Assembly: GCF_932526225.1 (NCBI RefSeq)
Contig: NC_064036.1
Location: forward strand, 13,447,181-13,511,180
Reading direction: 5' to 3'
From: Nematostella vectensis
Taxonomy: Eukaryota; Cnidaria; Anthozoa; Actiniaria; Edwardsiidae
DNA length: 64,000 nt
The translations under genes were made by a program, and so were the position numbers. Positions 1-18,677 of the stretch are shown piece by piece (the stretch's first letter is position 1; every line of letters starts with the position of its first letter). The notes under the pieces were generated by a model. It saw nothing but the letters and a program-made list of their open reading frames with translations. It had not been told where the DNA came from and did not search any database.

Positions 1-114
1 TAGTTATTTTCATTGTTGTTGTTGTCTTCTGTTATCTGGTGGCCCAGTATTGATGTTATTTATAAATAAAAAAATTCTTATTTTTGTTGTTGTTTATGTT
101 TGTTTTGCTCTTAC

Positions 115-298
115 CTGGTGGTCCAGTATCGATGGTAAGTGTCACCTCCCTAGCTTGTTTCATTCTGTTGTTGTTGTTGATGCTGCCGCTTGTGTTGTTA
201 CTGAGGGTTGACCCTGCTCTAGACCTCTCCTCCTCATCCTTATATCCGTGATTTACTACACCGTTCTTTTTTGATGTCTCATCTCTTAATCGTCCGTG
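115..298 (-). CDS. Possible internal exon of a gene leaving the left edge
   Basis: On the minus strand there is an open stretch of 61 codons. It follows an acceptor-like TTTTGTAATCAG and ends at a strong donor, CCACCAG|GTAAGA. The translation is hydrophilic and Asn/Ser-rich, with a run KDEEERSRAGSTL, and ends in TLTIDTGPPG. No domain is recognised. A short copy of the exon end (ATCAATACTGGGCCACCAG) recurs near positions 30-50 without a GT donor, so the border region has been partly duplicated. The plus strand also offers ATG|GTAAGT at about 131, so orientation is not certain. This could be a real exon of a neighbouring gene or a chance reading frame. Confidence 0.3.
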
Positions 299-1389
299 CT
301 GATTACAAAACGGATGAAAATAAAGTATTTAGTGTTGTTATGGATAGTGTCCCTGCTTAAGAGATTGTAAGATACTCCGAAACGTCAAACACACTACTGG
401 CATTTTTCCACAAAAGGAAGAAAAAGAAACAGCAACAAAAAATCCACGATAAAGGGTTACTGCATAAGGAAGAAAATCCATTATACATCTAGAAATTAAA
501 TCACAAAGCTAACAAGCAATTCAGAACTATAACGGAGATTACGGTTCGACCCTTGGGAAAATACGTGTTTTGCGTTATATATTATTATATCATCATTAAA
601 CTTTCATGAAACTCAAACTAAAAAGAATGAACGATAATTGTTTCACTTAAAGGTCATGATTTTTTTACTGTTCCTAATTGCTACACATTAAGGCGCTCCA
701 AAAGGTTACGTTGTTATAACAATATAGCGTATAGTAATTAGCTATTTTTCACCTAAGGATTACTGTAAGACTTTATCAGGGTACCATTAGCATTTAAAAG
801 TAACAAGTTGAACAAGAAAGAAGAGGATTTTTATGATGAGTCACAGATTTAGGGTTGATTATGCTATGTTTGTTTGTGTAGCTTTCAACCAGTCCTTTGG
901 ACCGTACGAGTACCGGGATTTTTATACGCAAACTTAAAGTTTTTCAACATGAAAAAAAAAATGGCAGACTCTTCTTATCCAAAGACTGATGTCTTTCTCA
1001 TGAATGGTAACAGTGACAGTTTAGAAATAGCAGTCCCACACTTGACTCACTTTCTTAGGAGCAAAGACGATTTGATCTCGCCTTCCACCTTTCTTCATAA
1101 GTCTAACTTCCTTGTCCGATGTAACAAAATTCCTGTTTCTGTGTAAGAGTAGGCTTCATACGACGGTGGAGCATGTCGTTACATCGTTACCAGCAGATGT
1201 CAAATGTACTTATCACTTTTACATCCCGGCTTTGTTTTACGAAAGCAAGTCGAAGGCTGCTTTGACTGTTTAATTATGGAGTCAGTGCTGACGGCAAGCA
1301 TGCGTTGCTAATGTAATCAAAATTACAGTCCGTAAACATATTAGCATAAGATTCCTATTGATATACGGCCCCACAGGAATTAACTAAAG
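299..1389. other. No recognisable gene
   Basis: AT-rich sequence without convincing splice-bounded exons. A 90-codon plus-strand frame at 874-1146 has no recognised motif and no supporting splice signals. Confidence 0.4.
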
Positions 1390-1598
1390 GCCAATATAGA
1401 CAGCACGATTTAGTTGTGTGCGACCAAACCATGATGCGACCTGTCTACCACATTTCTTAGTGCTGAACTACACAATGCACGACTTTCGTAGTCGAGCATC
1501 GTAGTGGAGTCGTACGCTGATTTTACACTCTACCAACTCGAGTTAGTTCTTAGTTGTATAAGTGCCGCACACAACTATATCATGCTGTCTAAATCAGC
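1390..1598. mobile_element. MITE family A, copy 1
   Basis: A 209-bp element with imperfect terminal inverted repeats. The left end carries TAGACAGCACGATTTAGT and the right end, reversed, carries TTAGACAGCATGATATAG. The interior holds a second palindromic tract around CGACTTTCGTAGTCGAGCATCGTAGTGGAGTCG. A related 192-bp copy lies at 43979-44170, so this is a dispersed, non-autonomous family. No coding capacity. Confidence 0.7.
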
Positions 1599-3530
1599 AT
1601 GAATATTTTACTTTTTTTTTACTTCGCCTTGACCCTGCTGCTAAAAAATGTTCTCTTATTATGCTTCTCCCCATATTTGTCACAATACCTTGTTCCTCTG
1701 ACTAGAAATGATGTTGACAATGATGGCATAATGTCGAGAAACATTTGATGATGACTGTGACGTCACAGACATGACGTAAGGCTGTTGGCACCCAGCGTTC
1801 TTTGCGGAACTTCTCGTTGGCTGTCTCAGCAAAAAATAGATAATAGCCATAGTCGAATATGTATGCGGAGTTATCTAAACTGCTAAAGACACAAAGTTGT
1901 CCCAGTTCACCTAGCTCTCAATGCTACGCAAAGACATTGGCAAAAATTGTATAATGACCATCCAGCTTACGACATACACGTTTATTACTAACGGGCAGAC
2001 TGAAGAAGCCCTGAAGAAGTATTATTAAAGACGAAAATTTGGCAGGGTCGATTTCCAGTTTTTGGTGTATTTTATTCATTGTTCTGGTACGAGATCGCGA
2101 CAGTTTGGGCTTTTTGATTCTATTTTTATTACTAACGGGGTATCTTTCAATTAAATTTATTTTAATTCAATTTCAGTTTATTGCTATTTATTTGTCAGTT
2201 CTTTTCTTGACATCGAGATCGGACCTTTCTTTTCAACAAACAACGTCAACGCTGGTACAAGAAACTCGTGAATCCGAGCTTTTCATCTTAGATACCCCGG
2301 TAGGCATTTGCCGCAATGTATGTTTATTTACTTTTATTTACAAATGCCTTTGAGATGAGGGGAGTCTATATGCAAATTTACGGCAAGTCGTAGCAGATGA
2401 TATTATTTCTGAGAAGCATCAAGCGAGTTTTGGAGTATACGGACTGAACTAACAGGGTAAGTTAACTATGCAACATGTGAGTGTGGCCCTCCAACAAAAT
2501 AGCAGTGTTTGTGGATTGCAAGGGTGAATATTTAGACCTCAACATTTAAAAAAAAATTCTCAACAAAAATGGTATGAAAATCACAGGATATTATTTTTGT
2601 GCTGCTCATGTAAAGTTCCCAATGCTCTATCTTCTATCTTCCCCTCTGACTTTTCCTCTACCTGTGATGACCGCATAACATGTAAAAATTCCTTTACAAC
2701 TTGTTGCATTCTAGATTACTAGATATGTAAACATCTTTCTTAAAAACTATGAGTGTGATGTGTATTTGTGTAAACATCTTTCTTTAAAAATGAGTGTGGT
2801 GTTCCTTAAAACGGTTCTTTAAGCAGCGTTTAATTGACTTGGCAAAGTTTAATCGATTTCATTTGAAGTTTAAAGACACGACGGAGGACGACGCTTTTTC
2901 TCCGTGTTATATGACTGTTGTTAAAATTGTGATGGAACACAACACCATATTGCGATAAACAAGAAGTTAATACCCAATAGCTAGAAAACAAAGAAACCAA
3001 AAAAGAGGCATGACTAAAAGATTCGTACTATTTAATGATTTGCACATAAGCATATTTGACATGTTTTGACATATTTAGCGTATTATCATACACTCAGTTA
3101 GTTTTTTTTTATAAGAACGTCTCATTTTCAGTTTAGGCTGGGCCGTTCTTATTTTTGCAGCATTTCAAGGCTGAATATGTTCTTAAAGTAACGATTTTCT
3201 TAAATAATAGTGTATAAAAAATATAATAACCAATGAATTATTAGGAGGAGAATTACACTAATGATCAATAGCTATAAAAAGGTTGTTTTAGCACAATTTG
3301 ATTATGCATTTGAGAACGCATCAGGACAAAAAACAATTTTTTCTTCTATCTGAGCCTCGGCATGTTCTTAGCATATTCTTAAAGTTTGGCGAAATTTCAG
3401 ACTGTACGTTCTTATAAAAAGGGTTCTTATAAAAAAAGGGTGTATTTCACTAGATGTCTGAATTGTTTTGTTCTAATTGTGCTTTTCTGGTTGGACTGAT
3501 AACGAGATCTGGGTTCCCTGTGGTGTCCAG
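1599..3530. other. No recognisable gene
   Basis: AT-rich. The plus-strand frame at 2039-2353 is mostly hydrophobic low-complexity sequence and matches no family known to me. Confidence 0.35.
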
Positions 3531-3665
3531 CTCGGAAATAGCCTGGGTATCAGAGCCTCCAGACTTCTCATGTCCAGTGACACTCAGCCAAAATTCCGTG
3601 ACGAGCTGAGCGTCACTGGGCGAGAGAAGTTTGGCTCTGATACCCAGGGTAACTCGGAAATAGCC
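3531..3665. mobile_element. Foldback element flanked by a 13-bp direct repeat
   Basis: CCTGGGTATCAGAGCC at 3542-3557 is exactly inverted as GGCTCTGATACCCAGG at 3633-3648. A second inner pair (CCAGTGAC / GTCACTGG) extends the arms. The whole is bracketed by direct copies of CTCGGAAATAGCC at 3531-3543 and 3653-3665, which could be a target-site duplication. No coding capacity. Confidence 0.6.
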
Positions 3666-5710
3666 ACCAAAAATTATATTTCTTAGCGAACAATGATAGT
3701 CATGTTCTCAACACACACCTTTTCGCCTTATGAGACGAGCAACGCTTCACCAAGGTAGCACGAAATATTTCGTTTTTTATATCGCTCTAAAGCTTTGTAA
3801 GTCAGTCGAGAATTTCCACGTAAACTTGCAGAAATTCGTGTTTACTACTATTTTGCTGGCAGCCATATTGGAAATGGAGCCTAGTCCCTAACGTTTTAGA
3901 ATATCATAGGTCTCCCGCGCGCTCGCCCCATGTTTCACACGCAGGCGCAGTTTGACTCGACAGCTACATGATATTGCGGTTTTTTCTCATTGCTACGGTA
4001 ACGGTGCTCTTTTGCAAGACATATATTAGTCATTCATGTCTTATATATGTAGAATATCTATTATTATGAAGTCAGCCCTATTCGTACGATTATGTTAAGA
4101 TTTTTAAATATTTGTTTATACCTTTTCTTTGCAGATATAGATTTATCTAAAAATCGATAAAGAAGACATCGAATAGACAGTAGAGAGAACGAAAACCTAC
4201 TAGCTTTTTCTCCCCGACACTTCTCTAAATCCCAAAGTAAATTCTTGCTAAGGAGGTTAAAAGAAAACCGCCATAAAGAATGAGAATTTTGTTTTTGCCC
4301 GTCAGGATTACTGTGTTATCTGGCTGTCATAAGAGAGTTTAGTGATTTGGGTCTGACTACGTACACAAAAAGAAAACATTTTAATAGAAAACAATACTTC
4401 CAATAAAATTTATCTTAGATTATTATATTGTCAGCATTTTCAGCACTTTTCCCGGGGGCAAAGAAAGTGATAGTAACACTTTCTATAAAGTAAAAGGTTG
4501 CCCGGGCAACAAGATATGCACGAAACTATTTCTCTCCAAGAGCTTTCCGACTGCGTGGTACTATGACGGAAGTTGTCTTCAAATTACTATTCCAAGTGCT
4601 TTATATAAGTCTCATTCTCTAAACTTTGGTAATAAACACTATCTTTGCTGTATAAATGAAATAGATTTTTGCGTACAAATTCACATAGGACCAGTCTTTT
4701 ATGCAATCTCCTATGGTGTTTATCTGTCAGATAATGTCAGGGAAGCGATTTATTGTCGTAATTTGCTTCGAGCTCTAAAAATTATTGTCCACGCTGAAAA
4801 GTTTCTAAATCACACAAAGAAACGCGAGGCTTCGCTCAAATTTCACTACTTTTAAGATGATGTGGTTCCTTGAGGTTCTGAGCGATATTTCTAACTTTAG
4901 TAGTAGTCACGCTTCATCTACAGAGACGGCGGTTCATGAGGCAAGTAAACAATTACATTTGTTAGAAGATGGAAAAATCGTTTATAAACAATTGTCATCA
5001 TTTGTTTCTGTGAACCATGTTTAATAAAAATAGTTTTTACTATTCCACAATGAAAACAAAAATGGGTGACACTGAAAAAAATAAGTTTCGAGAATTCCAT
5101 TCATTCGTATGCATGATACAATTTGGTTAAACAGAAGAAAATGTTTTTCTTTGACAAGGGCGACTTGTGTCCTTCCTTCTTACACTGGCTAAAGCCCACA
5201 CTCTTAGTCAGAGTATCATAATTTGATCGCGTTTTCCTGTCTGAGTCAAGGTAGGACTACACTCACAGCTGCCGGGTGCTGGTTTAGTGCGTCGGAGGTT
5301 TGTTCGTTGATTTGACTCATTTCTGACAATTTTCAAACAGACTTAAAAAAAAAAAAGAGTCAGGCAATGTTTAGGAGAAGATATAACAAAAGAAAACAAA
5401 CAATAGCAATCGGAATACACATATATACTGTATAGTTACAACGACCTCGGTAACTCTGACATTTGACATCTAGCGTCCTGGAACCTTAGGAAAACACATA
5501 AAATCATTACTTAGATGTTTTGAAACGCCGGCGTATTTATTTTCCATAAATTTTGTTCTAAGAATAGCAATAAAAATACTGCTTTTCCCTGTATCTAAAG
5601 TGAAAACAATATTCACCCATTTCTTTCCGCACAGGTTCATTAAAAATGAAGCCCTTATTTTCAAAGGCTTGTATAGGTAACGTATCAATTATCTTTTGTC
5701 TTTGTAAAAG
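3666..5710. other. No recognisable exon; may hold 5' introns of the PDZ gene
   Basis: The next exon (5711) must be joined to something upstream, because an in-frame TAA lies just before its acceptor. No convincing partner exon was found here. Confidence 0.3.
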
Positions 5711-11755
<6,045 letters not shown>

Positions 11756-12743
11756 TATCAATGCCCAAAGTCAGCTTAATGCAGCATTTTGGAAGACCCA
11801 GTGCCTGCACCCATAAATATTTTATTATCCAAGTAAAGCAGTCTGGCAAGCTAAAGCTTCTTCAATGGTAGAGGCGAAACGAGGGCGATCAGTCTAGGCT
11901 ATAGCGCTTGATCGCGTTTCCTGTGGTCGAAATGCCGTGACTTTACAAAAAACGGGGTTCGTCCCAGAGCGGGGGCACTTCCTTACGGTTTATCTGCGAG
12001 TATTTATAAGCCGTAAGAACACCTGGAACTGAACTGTGGGACACGCAAAATTCATTCAGTAAGAGGGGTAGGAGAGGAGAGAGATTATTCATTGGGGCCG
12101 CGTAACTGCTTCAGGTTGGAGGGGAGCAGCTCCGTGACTCTTAAATCTAGTAACTGCTGAACTTTGTTTTCTTTACGAAGCTTTGGTGATCGAGAAAATG
12201 CAAATATACAAAAAGACGTTCGTGCGCCTTATTTTATGCAAAGTTTAATGTGCCAGTAATACGTACTAATCACCTATTTGATAATTCTAATTTTATGAAA
12301 AAGAATGTCGATTATCTTTTTTGTTTTGACTAATAAACTTGAGTCTTTGTATTTTTTAAACTTGACAATCCTTTTCTTTTCACATATTTGTAAAACAGTA
12401 TAGTGGTAATTCAATCATTGTCTTACATCAGGAGGGTAGCCAGGATCTGAAAGGGAGAGGGGAGCGGGAGCGTAGCTCAGACATATGAAAAAAGGAAGTA
12501 CTTGCACCGTAGAAAAGACCAGTTTTGTGCGGCCCAGAAGGGCCACGCGCGCGCCGTGCGCCGCCCACATCTAGCTAAGCGCCACAGTGATAAGAAACCC
12601 TCACTAACTTGGACACTTTCAACTTTTAATCCCCATTCTCTTAAACAATGACCACATATAACAGTTTATGACGGCCTATTCTATCAGAAGACCGAGGTAT
12701 AACTTCGATATTAAGAGGAACTCGTTGAATGTGTATACAATAA
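11756..12743. other. Intergenic; 3' region of PDZ gene and of the minus-strand small gene
   Basis: No gene seen. An AATAAA at 12332-12337 (plus) could serve the PDZ gene, 577 nt after its stop. A TTTATT at 12744-12749 gives AATAAA on the minus strand for the small gene. Confidence 0.4.
12332..12337 (+). terminator. Possible polyadenylation signal AATAAA
   Basis: Exact hexamer downstream of the PDZ-calmodulin-like gene. Distance from the stop is 577 nt; assignment is an inference. Confidence 0.3.
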
Positions 12744-12749
12744 TTTATT
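12744..12749 (-). terminator. Polyadenylation signal AATAAA
   Basis: Minus-strand AATAAA 157 nt after the stop codon of the 12906-13860 gene. Confidence 0.5.
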
Positions 12750-12905
12750 CTTAGAAGGGTTACAACAAATTGCGTATACAAATGTGTAACAAAACAATAA
12801 CAATAAATTCAAAGGCGATGTATGAGTTATTAAACACTCCTGAATCATTATTCCTTGCAGTCTTTCAAAAGGCTGCTCGTAACGCCTACTTATGCGCATG
12901 CACAG

Positions 12906-13860
12906 TTATCGGTACTTGACGGAGATAATCTCCTTGGTCTTAATCAAGTATTCCATTGTCATGCGCTTTTTGTCGCGGTAACTCTCCTCTAACATGCTTC
13001 GGATTTCTCTGACGTCGCCTTTGGAGGGGAGTTTCAAGTGCTGAAATAATTCAATACCTGAAAGGAAATTATGTGTTGTTTCAATAATGAAAAAAATAAG
13101 TTTCCTCAATTGTGCTAATATTAGATGCCCTCTTAATGATATACACAAGCCCCCCCCCCCCCCCCCATCCCATTCTGACCTGTGTACGCGTCAACTATAG
13201 CTGTGCCTCACTGGCTGGCTTGTAGTAGATGATCGCCCCTCATAATATTATAAGTCCTCCCCTATACAGACCTGTGTACATATCCATCGTATGTAGGGCG
13301 GGTTATAGTGAATCACTCCCAACAGACCCCCCTCCCCCCAGAATCACACTCCTGGTGACACTAGAATGTTCACCTTTGTACTGAACCGTGTACACGTCCA
13401 TTGTGTGTACCTCCCTGGCGGGGTTGTTGTTCATTACCCCCTCCCCTCCCCACTCCCCCCACACAATCACACTCCTGGTAGCACAAGAATGTCCTCCTTT
13501 GTACTGACTCATGTACACGTCCATTGTGTGCACCTCCCTGGCGGGGTTGTTGTTCATTACCCCCTCCCCTCCCCCCCAACACAATCACACTCCTGGTGGC
13601 ACTAGAATGTTTTCCTTTGTAATGACCTGTGTACACGTACACTGTGTGTACCTCCCTGGCGGGGTTGTTTTTCATTACCCCCTCCCCCCTCCCCCAACCA
13701 CCCACACAATCACACTCCTGGTGGCACTAGAATGTTTTTCTTTGTAATGACCTGTGTACACGTCCACTGTGTGCACCTCCCTGGCGGGGTTGTAGTAGAT
13801 GCCTGGGTCCTGTACAACTCCCCGGATTTCCATGATTTCCGCCTCCTCACAGTCGCTCAT
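12906..13860 (-). CDS. Small unknown protein, paralogue of 18678-18956
   Basis: Two exons, 13752-13860 and 12906-13057, join in phase 1 to give 86 residues. The ATG at 13860 is preceded by an acceptor (TGTATTTCAG), so there is probably a 5'-UTR intron; the frame stays open upstream, so a further coding exon is possible. I do not recognise a domain. The protein is hydrophilic, without signal peptide or membrane segment. Residues 15-86 align by eye with the 92-residue protein at 18678-18956: DPG[IV]Y near the start, a central VD[VI], then LEE and a C-terminal EI[IM][ST]VK. The two lie in tandem on the same strand. A tandem array in the intron repeats the end of exon 1. Confidence 0.75.
13165..13800. 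repeat. 118-125-bp minisatellite copying an exon end and splice donor
   Basis: Four clear copies (CTGGCGGGG starting at 13415, 13538, 13656 and in the exon at 13781) and two decayed ones near 13175 and 13270. Each contains the end of exon 1 of the minus-strand small gene plus the start of its intron. The copy near 13630 retains the donor ACACAG|GTCATT; the copy near 13510 has lost the GT. Confidence 0.9.
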
Positions 13861-16800
13861 GATGCTATGCTTATAAGACTGAAATACAAGGGGAGACAGT
13901 AGACATTAAAGCGCTGAAATCCACACTAATTTTCCCACAAAAGGGTGGGATCGCTAGAGATGTATGTATGTAACCCACGCACAAAGCAAGGTATACAATC
14001 TCGCTAAATACAATTGCTAATGTTTTGGCAACATTGGGCAATGTTTGACATGATTGCACAGCCCATAACCCCTCCCCCCCTAGCTTTATTGTCCAAAGCG
14101 GCCGTTCATAGGGACTCGAATACAGATTGATATCCCTTTTTTGGTGAGATGTTTTGGCATATTTCTGTCATTTGAAGGATCGCGTTTTTGATAACACTTG
14201 AGTACGCGGTCAGAATGAATTGAAAACATATTAAAGACGTTTAACATGATAAAGTCAGCCTTGTATTTTTGAGGTCCGAGTGTGTAGCTACCCCCTCCCC
14301 CGTCCCCTCGACCGCCAAAAATAAGGTAATTTCTTATAAAAGGATCATTGATTACACATTTTCTAATATGATATCCATGACTGCGCAAACCATCTCAACA
14401 AATCATGGATACGAAGCGGGGCGTAAGAGGGGTACGAAAACAGCAAAAACGCATAGAAAATCGCCAAAAAACGCAAAACCGTCAAAATATGTCAATAACC
14501 GTAAACCGCGCAGTCTAGAGAAATCGCAATACCGCTGAATAAAATACAAAAAAAAAAACGAAAAATCGCGCCAGATTTAACAAACCCTTAAGTTCCTCCC
14601 GATACGCATTCTAAATTTTCATCCTTATTTTACTGACTGTCAAATGCGATGTGTGATACATGGCATAACACTCTATTTTGGAATGGATTTAAGCATGAAC
14701 ACAATAGCGAAAAATAACCCCATTTTCCAAACACAGATTCCCTACTTCATCTGATAATGATAGACTTATTGACGAACATGATCCTTTTCATATATTCCAC
14801 TTGAGTGCGATAAGCAATTGACATTTTCCAAAATACCTTGCCCTTTGTTTTTTTTTCAATACATTGGGCCCTTTATCAGTTTATTGAATTAAATTTTAGA
14901 TGGCCAAAACGTTTTAAGAAATACTTATGTTGAAAAGTAAAAAACAATGGTCAAGGTAAAGATAATGATAAGACAGACAAATATCGAGATAAGATCAAGT
15001 CTATTCAATATAATATATATTCAATCTAAGCAAACAAACGTTTATAGAGAAGTGCGTGTTGTTTCTCTACCTTTTTTTAAAGTCTTTCTTGTCTATGGGT
15101 CATCTACTTAGACGAAAACTTCAAAATTCTCTTAATGTACAAGATATGATTTAGATTTGAAATTTACACCGCTGATACAAACGTTTGAAAACGAAAACAT
15201 GTCTGGAAAGAAATGAAACAGAAATACCGCACTTTTTTAATCAAAATGTACTCCATACTCATTCAGAGATTACCAAAACATCATCACAAGGCTCAAATTA
15301 TTAGACATTAGAGCTTTTTAATAATCGCTACAGGAATGTCTAACAAACAACCGATCTCTCGAGGTCAAAATCCAGGGTCATCAATTTATGAAATGAAACT
15401 CGGTTAAAGCTGATTGAGTCTGTTTTGTTACCGATAAAAACACGAAGTAACCAAGTGATTATATATTTAGTTGCTCTAATTGCAAAAACAATTGCGTCAA
15501 GATCTTAGATTGATGCTCCAAAAAAGTGCTTATCAAGAGAACAGAGAAACAGCTTGTAGTAATTGTGTCGAAATGCCGAGCTTAAGAGAGAGGTAACCTT
15601 AAAACCTCCCGGGTGACTCAGCTGGAGAATAATCCCATACCCTTGCTAAACTGCAAATTGATAACACGACAACGTATTACTTTTAAGGGAAAGCTTTGTC
15701 TTCAAACCATTAAAACACTTAGAAAGTACTTTGGCTAAATTGTGCGCGGTCACTTTTCTGGGCTCCCCAGCGAACTGGGGTTAGTGCGAGAATACGCGCC
15801 GCACACTAGAAGTAGCTTTTACCCAAGAAAGCAAAGTTATGTCTGTGGGCTGTATAGTGACAATGAATTCATCAATGTGTGCGTTTGATTCTCCGCTAAA
15901 ACCCCGCCTTATTTACCACAAGGGTGTTACATTCTGATTCGTAGTGTATGACAAAGTTATGAGTACTCCAAAATCGGGACTCGGCAATTCGGGAAAACTG
16001 CCAAGCACTGAATTGCAAGATTAGTCTGGTGGTAAAAGTAATTCTGTAAAACTAGAATTGATTTCATTTGCGTACATTTTTGGAATTTACACATTACATT
16101 ATTATTTATACAACCAAGAGAACTTAGCTCTGTTGATAATACATTGAGATGGCCATCCCCCACAGTAGAACACAGTAGAAAAACATATCATTTTAAAAAG
16201 TGCTGCTCAAATCGTCAGTAAAATGCATTTTTTGGGTAGTTGCTTTTCAGTCCTGCTGGTGTTGGTTGTTTATAGCGCTTGGTTTAGAGGTAATAGTGAT
16301 TAATTTAGTAGTGATTATAGTGACTTTATGAAAATATGTCTTACCTGTGAGGGCTACACAGCGAAAGGCCGAAGTTTACGCATCAATCGCAAGACAACCC
16401 TCAAATTCGGCGAGAGACAATGTCAAGAGACCGGCAATAGTCGGGAATCGCCGAGTAATTATCGATTGACGTGCGTTTCTGGGAAACACTAAACTAAACT
16501 ACTACTAAACTTCATACAATATCTAAATGGTATTCAAAAATGCAAAATCGAAATTTCCGACTTGCTGACGAGAAACTGCCGAGGAGATATTATACGGGCA
16601 TATTTTAGTCGACTACAAGGCCCTGACGATATATGAATGATAAGAACGTTCTTGTAATTATGGACAGCTCGTCGATAGGACAAATTGTTTTGATGGCATA
16701 CTCAATTTCTAAAACATCAATGATCGTGTAAAAGCGAATTGAGAAGATAAAAATAATGATTGGTCGAGTGTCTAAAGGCAGCTCAGAAATCTTTTGTCAG

Positions 16801-16940
16801 TGTTTTTATAAAAGCATGTGTGTTTATTTGTCTCGAACATCTGTCTTTTGGGACGTGTTGGAAATGCAGTATTTTCAAATTGGGAAAGCAGGCTATTCTT
16901 TTAAAGAAGCCCTGTATACGATGACTCCGGCGGCTAACTT
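13861..16940. other. No recognisable gene
   Basis: AT-rich, 3 kb. Frames at 14086-14538 and 15957-16163 show no motif or splice support. The region may contain the 5'-UTR exon of the small gene. Confidence 0.4.
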
Positions 16941-17271
16941 CAGGCCCGTAGCCAGGATTTTGAGCGGGGTAGTTCGTTTTTCCATTTCAGCGGACCAAAT
17001 TTCCGGTATACCCCTCCCCTCGCCTTATTAAATTAGGTAATCAATCTTGTATTTAAAATGATATTAATAGGGTACTTTTTAACATATAGCGGTAATAATA
17101 AATATAAATTTTATAAAAAGATTTTTTATATTCACTTTAAAGGCATATTAATGTGCACGGTATATCTTCAGCCAAACTTTATATATTTTTGTTTGCTCTG
17201 AGCGGACCTTCAAGCCGGTTGGAACCCGCGACACCTCCCCCCCCCCCCCCCATCCCCTGGCTACGGGCCTG
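16941..17271. mobile_element. CAGG..GTAGCCAGG TIR element with 5-bp target duplication
   Basis: The left end CAGGCCCGTAGCCAGG is inverted at the right end as CCTGGCTACGGGCCTG. Direct AACTT flanks both sides, a plausible target-site duplication. A poly-C run precedes the right end. The element is 331 bp and non-coding. Confidence 0.7.
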
Positions 17272-18482
17272 AACTTTTTCTCTCAAACATCCCTTATTCA
17301 TGATCCCACCACATCATTCCTTTCTGTCAACAATATTGAATTATATCAATGGTGCCTTTTGGCCATCGTACAGGTGGTTGCAAGAGGACGTCTATGCTGC
17401 GACGTCCTGCTAGAACCTCTGTACTATATGCTTTGCCTTTACCCTCGCTTTGGCTTGACAGTTTCGCTGGAGGTTTTATAACACGAATATGACTCACCAC
17501 AACTCCATCTGAAAGTCTAAAAAACACAATCACTCTTTAAGTATTAAATGTGGAGTGAGAGGATTTGGATGAAAAGCTGAGTTGACAGACAAAGGTCAGG
17601 CACTGAAAGCGGTCTTTTGGTTTGTCATGCGCACTAAACATCTGGTTCTATTGAAATAAAATAATGGTATGTGGATTATTGTTTACAACTACAAATGGCT
17701 CATTCATTGTCTAAAAATTGGTGAAGTCTATGGATACGAGCTTGACGCAATTGTAATTTGTTGGATGGGGCTACTTGGTTTAGTTCCAGAATTAGTAATT
17801 ATCTTGTTAGTTCCACTTTAAAGTAAGTTCTCTACTTTAAAGTGATTCAAAGGCCAAAGTTCCCTTGGAGTATCTAAAGCTCAAATTTCGCATGTTCCAT
17901 AAGCGCTGCAGTGAACTAACGCAAAGCATGTAGCCTTGTGCAGTTTAAGTACGCCGTATTTGTGTTGTTACCCACCCCCCTTAGAAGCGAATTTTCCACT
18001 TCTATCCATCGAGCCTCTTTTCTTCCCCAAGAACGTGCAAAGATTATCAAACGTAACAAGTCTGTTTTTTGCTTAATGTCATCGCTAATATGAAGACAAC
18101 CCTGATATACACTAGTTTCCAGCATCTGAGACTCTTGTCAAAGGTTTCGAAATAGCCCCCGCGGAAAATATTAGTCATAATGATAATGATATATATGATA
18201 TCATCAAAATGATTATGATTGTGATGGTGACAAAACAAATGATGATCATGAAGAAGACAGCGCAGATAATGATGATGATGATGATGATGATGTTGATGAT
18301 GATGACAATGATTATGGTAACGCCTGACGCGTCAATGCCGTTTGCTCGATTTAACACAAATTAATGACTCTTAGTGATGGCATAAGTGTAATTTAGAAAA
18401 AATATAGCTTGACAAGAATAACTTGTTTCACTGATTTATTTTTCAGCCACGCAACGTTATACATTGAAATCTCCAAACATGA
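17272..18482. other. No confirmed gene apart from the possible exon at 17327-17516
   Basis: Contains a 12-bp perfect inverted repeat (CACTTTAAAGTA) at 17814-17844 and a (GAT)n-rich stretch at about 18264-18310. Confidence 0.4.
17327..17516 (-). CDS. Possible terminal exon, unknown protein
   Basis: After a TTTTTAG acceptor the minus strand is open for about 62 codons to a TGA. The translation contains DGVVVSHIRVIKPPAKL and ends GTIDIIQYC. Base composition is richer in GC than the flanks, which is exon-like, but no upstream partner exon or family was recognised. Confidence 0.25.
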
Positions 18483-18488
18483 TTTATT
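18483..18488 (-). terminator. Polyadenylation signal AATAAA
   Basis: Minus-strand AATAAA about 190 nt after the stop of the 18678-18956 gene. Confidence 0.4.
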
Positions 18489-18677
18489 ATTTTGAAGAAA
18501 GGAACAACATATATATCGTATTTCCCTGTAAACGCTTAAAATACAGGATACATCAGAAAAAAACATTGTTACAAGTCTTCTCAATTCTACAGTGTCAAAC
18601 ACTGAGAGAACCCACAGTCGATTATTCATACATCCTCTCATTGTTCAAAACGTTGATCGACGATCAAACATTGATTA

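Noticed and set aside
2177..2299. Possible 5' exon of the PDZ gene (phase 0, donor CCG|GTAGGC)
   Set aside because: Phase would fit the exon at 5711, but the first half translates to hydrophobic low-complexity sequence and no domain supports it.
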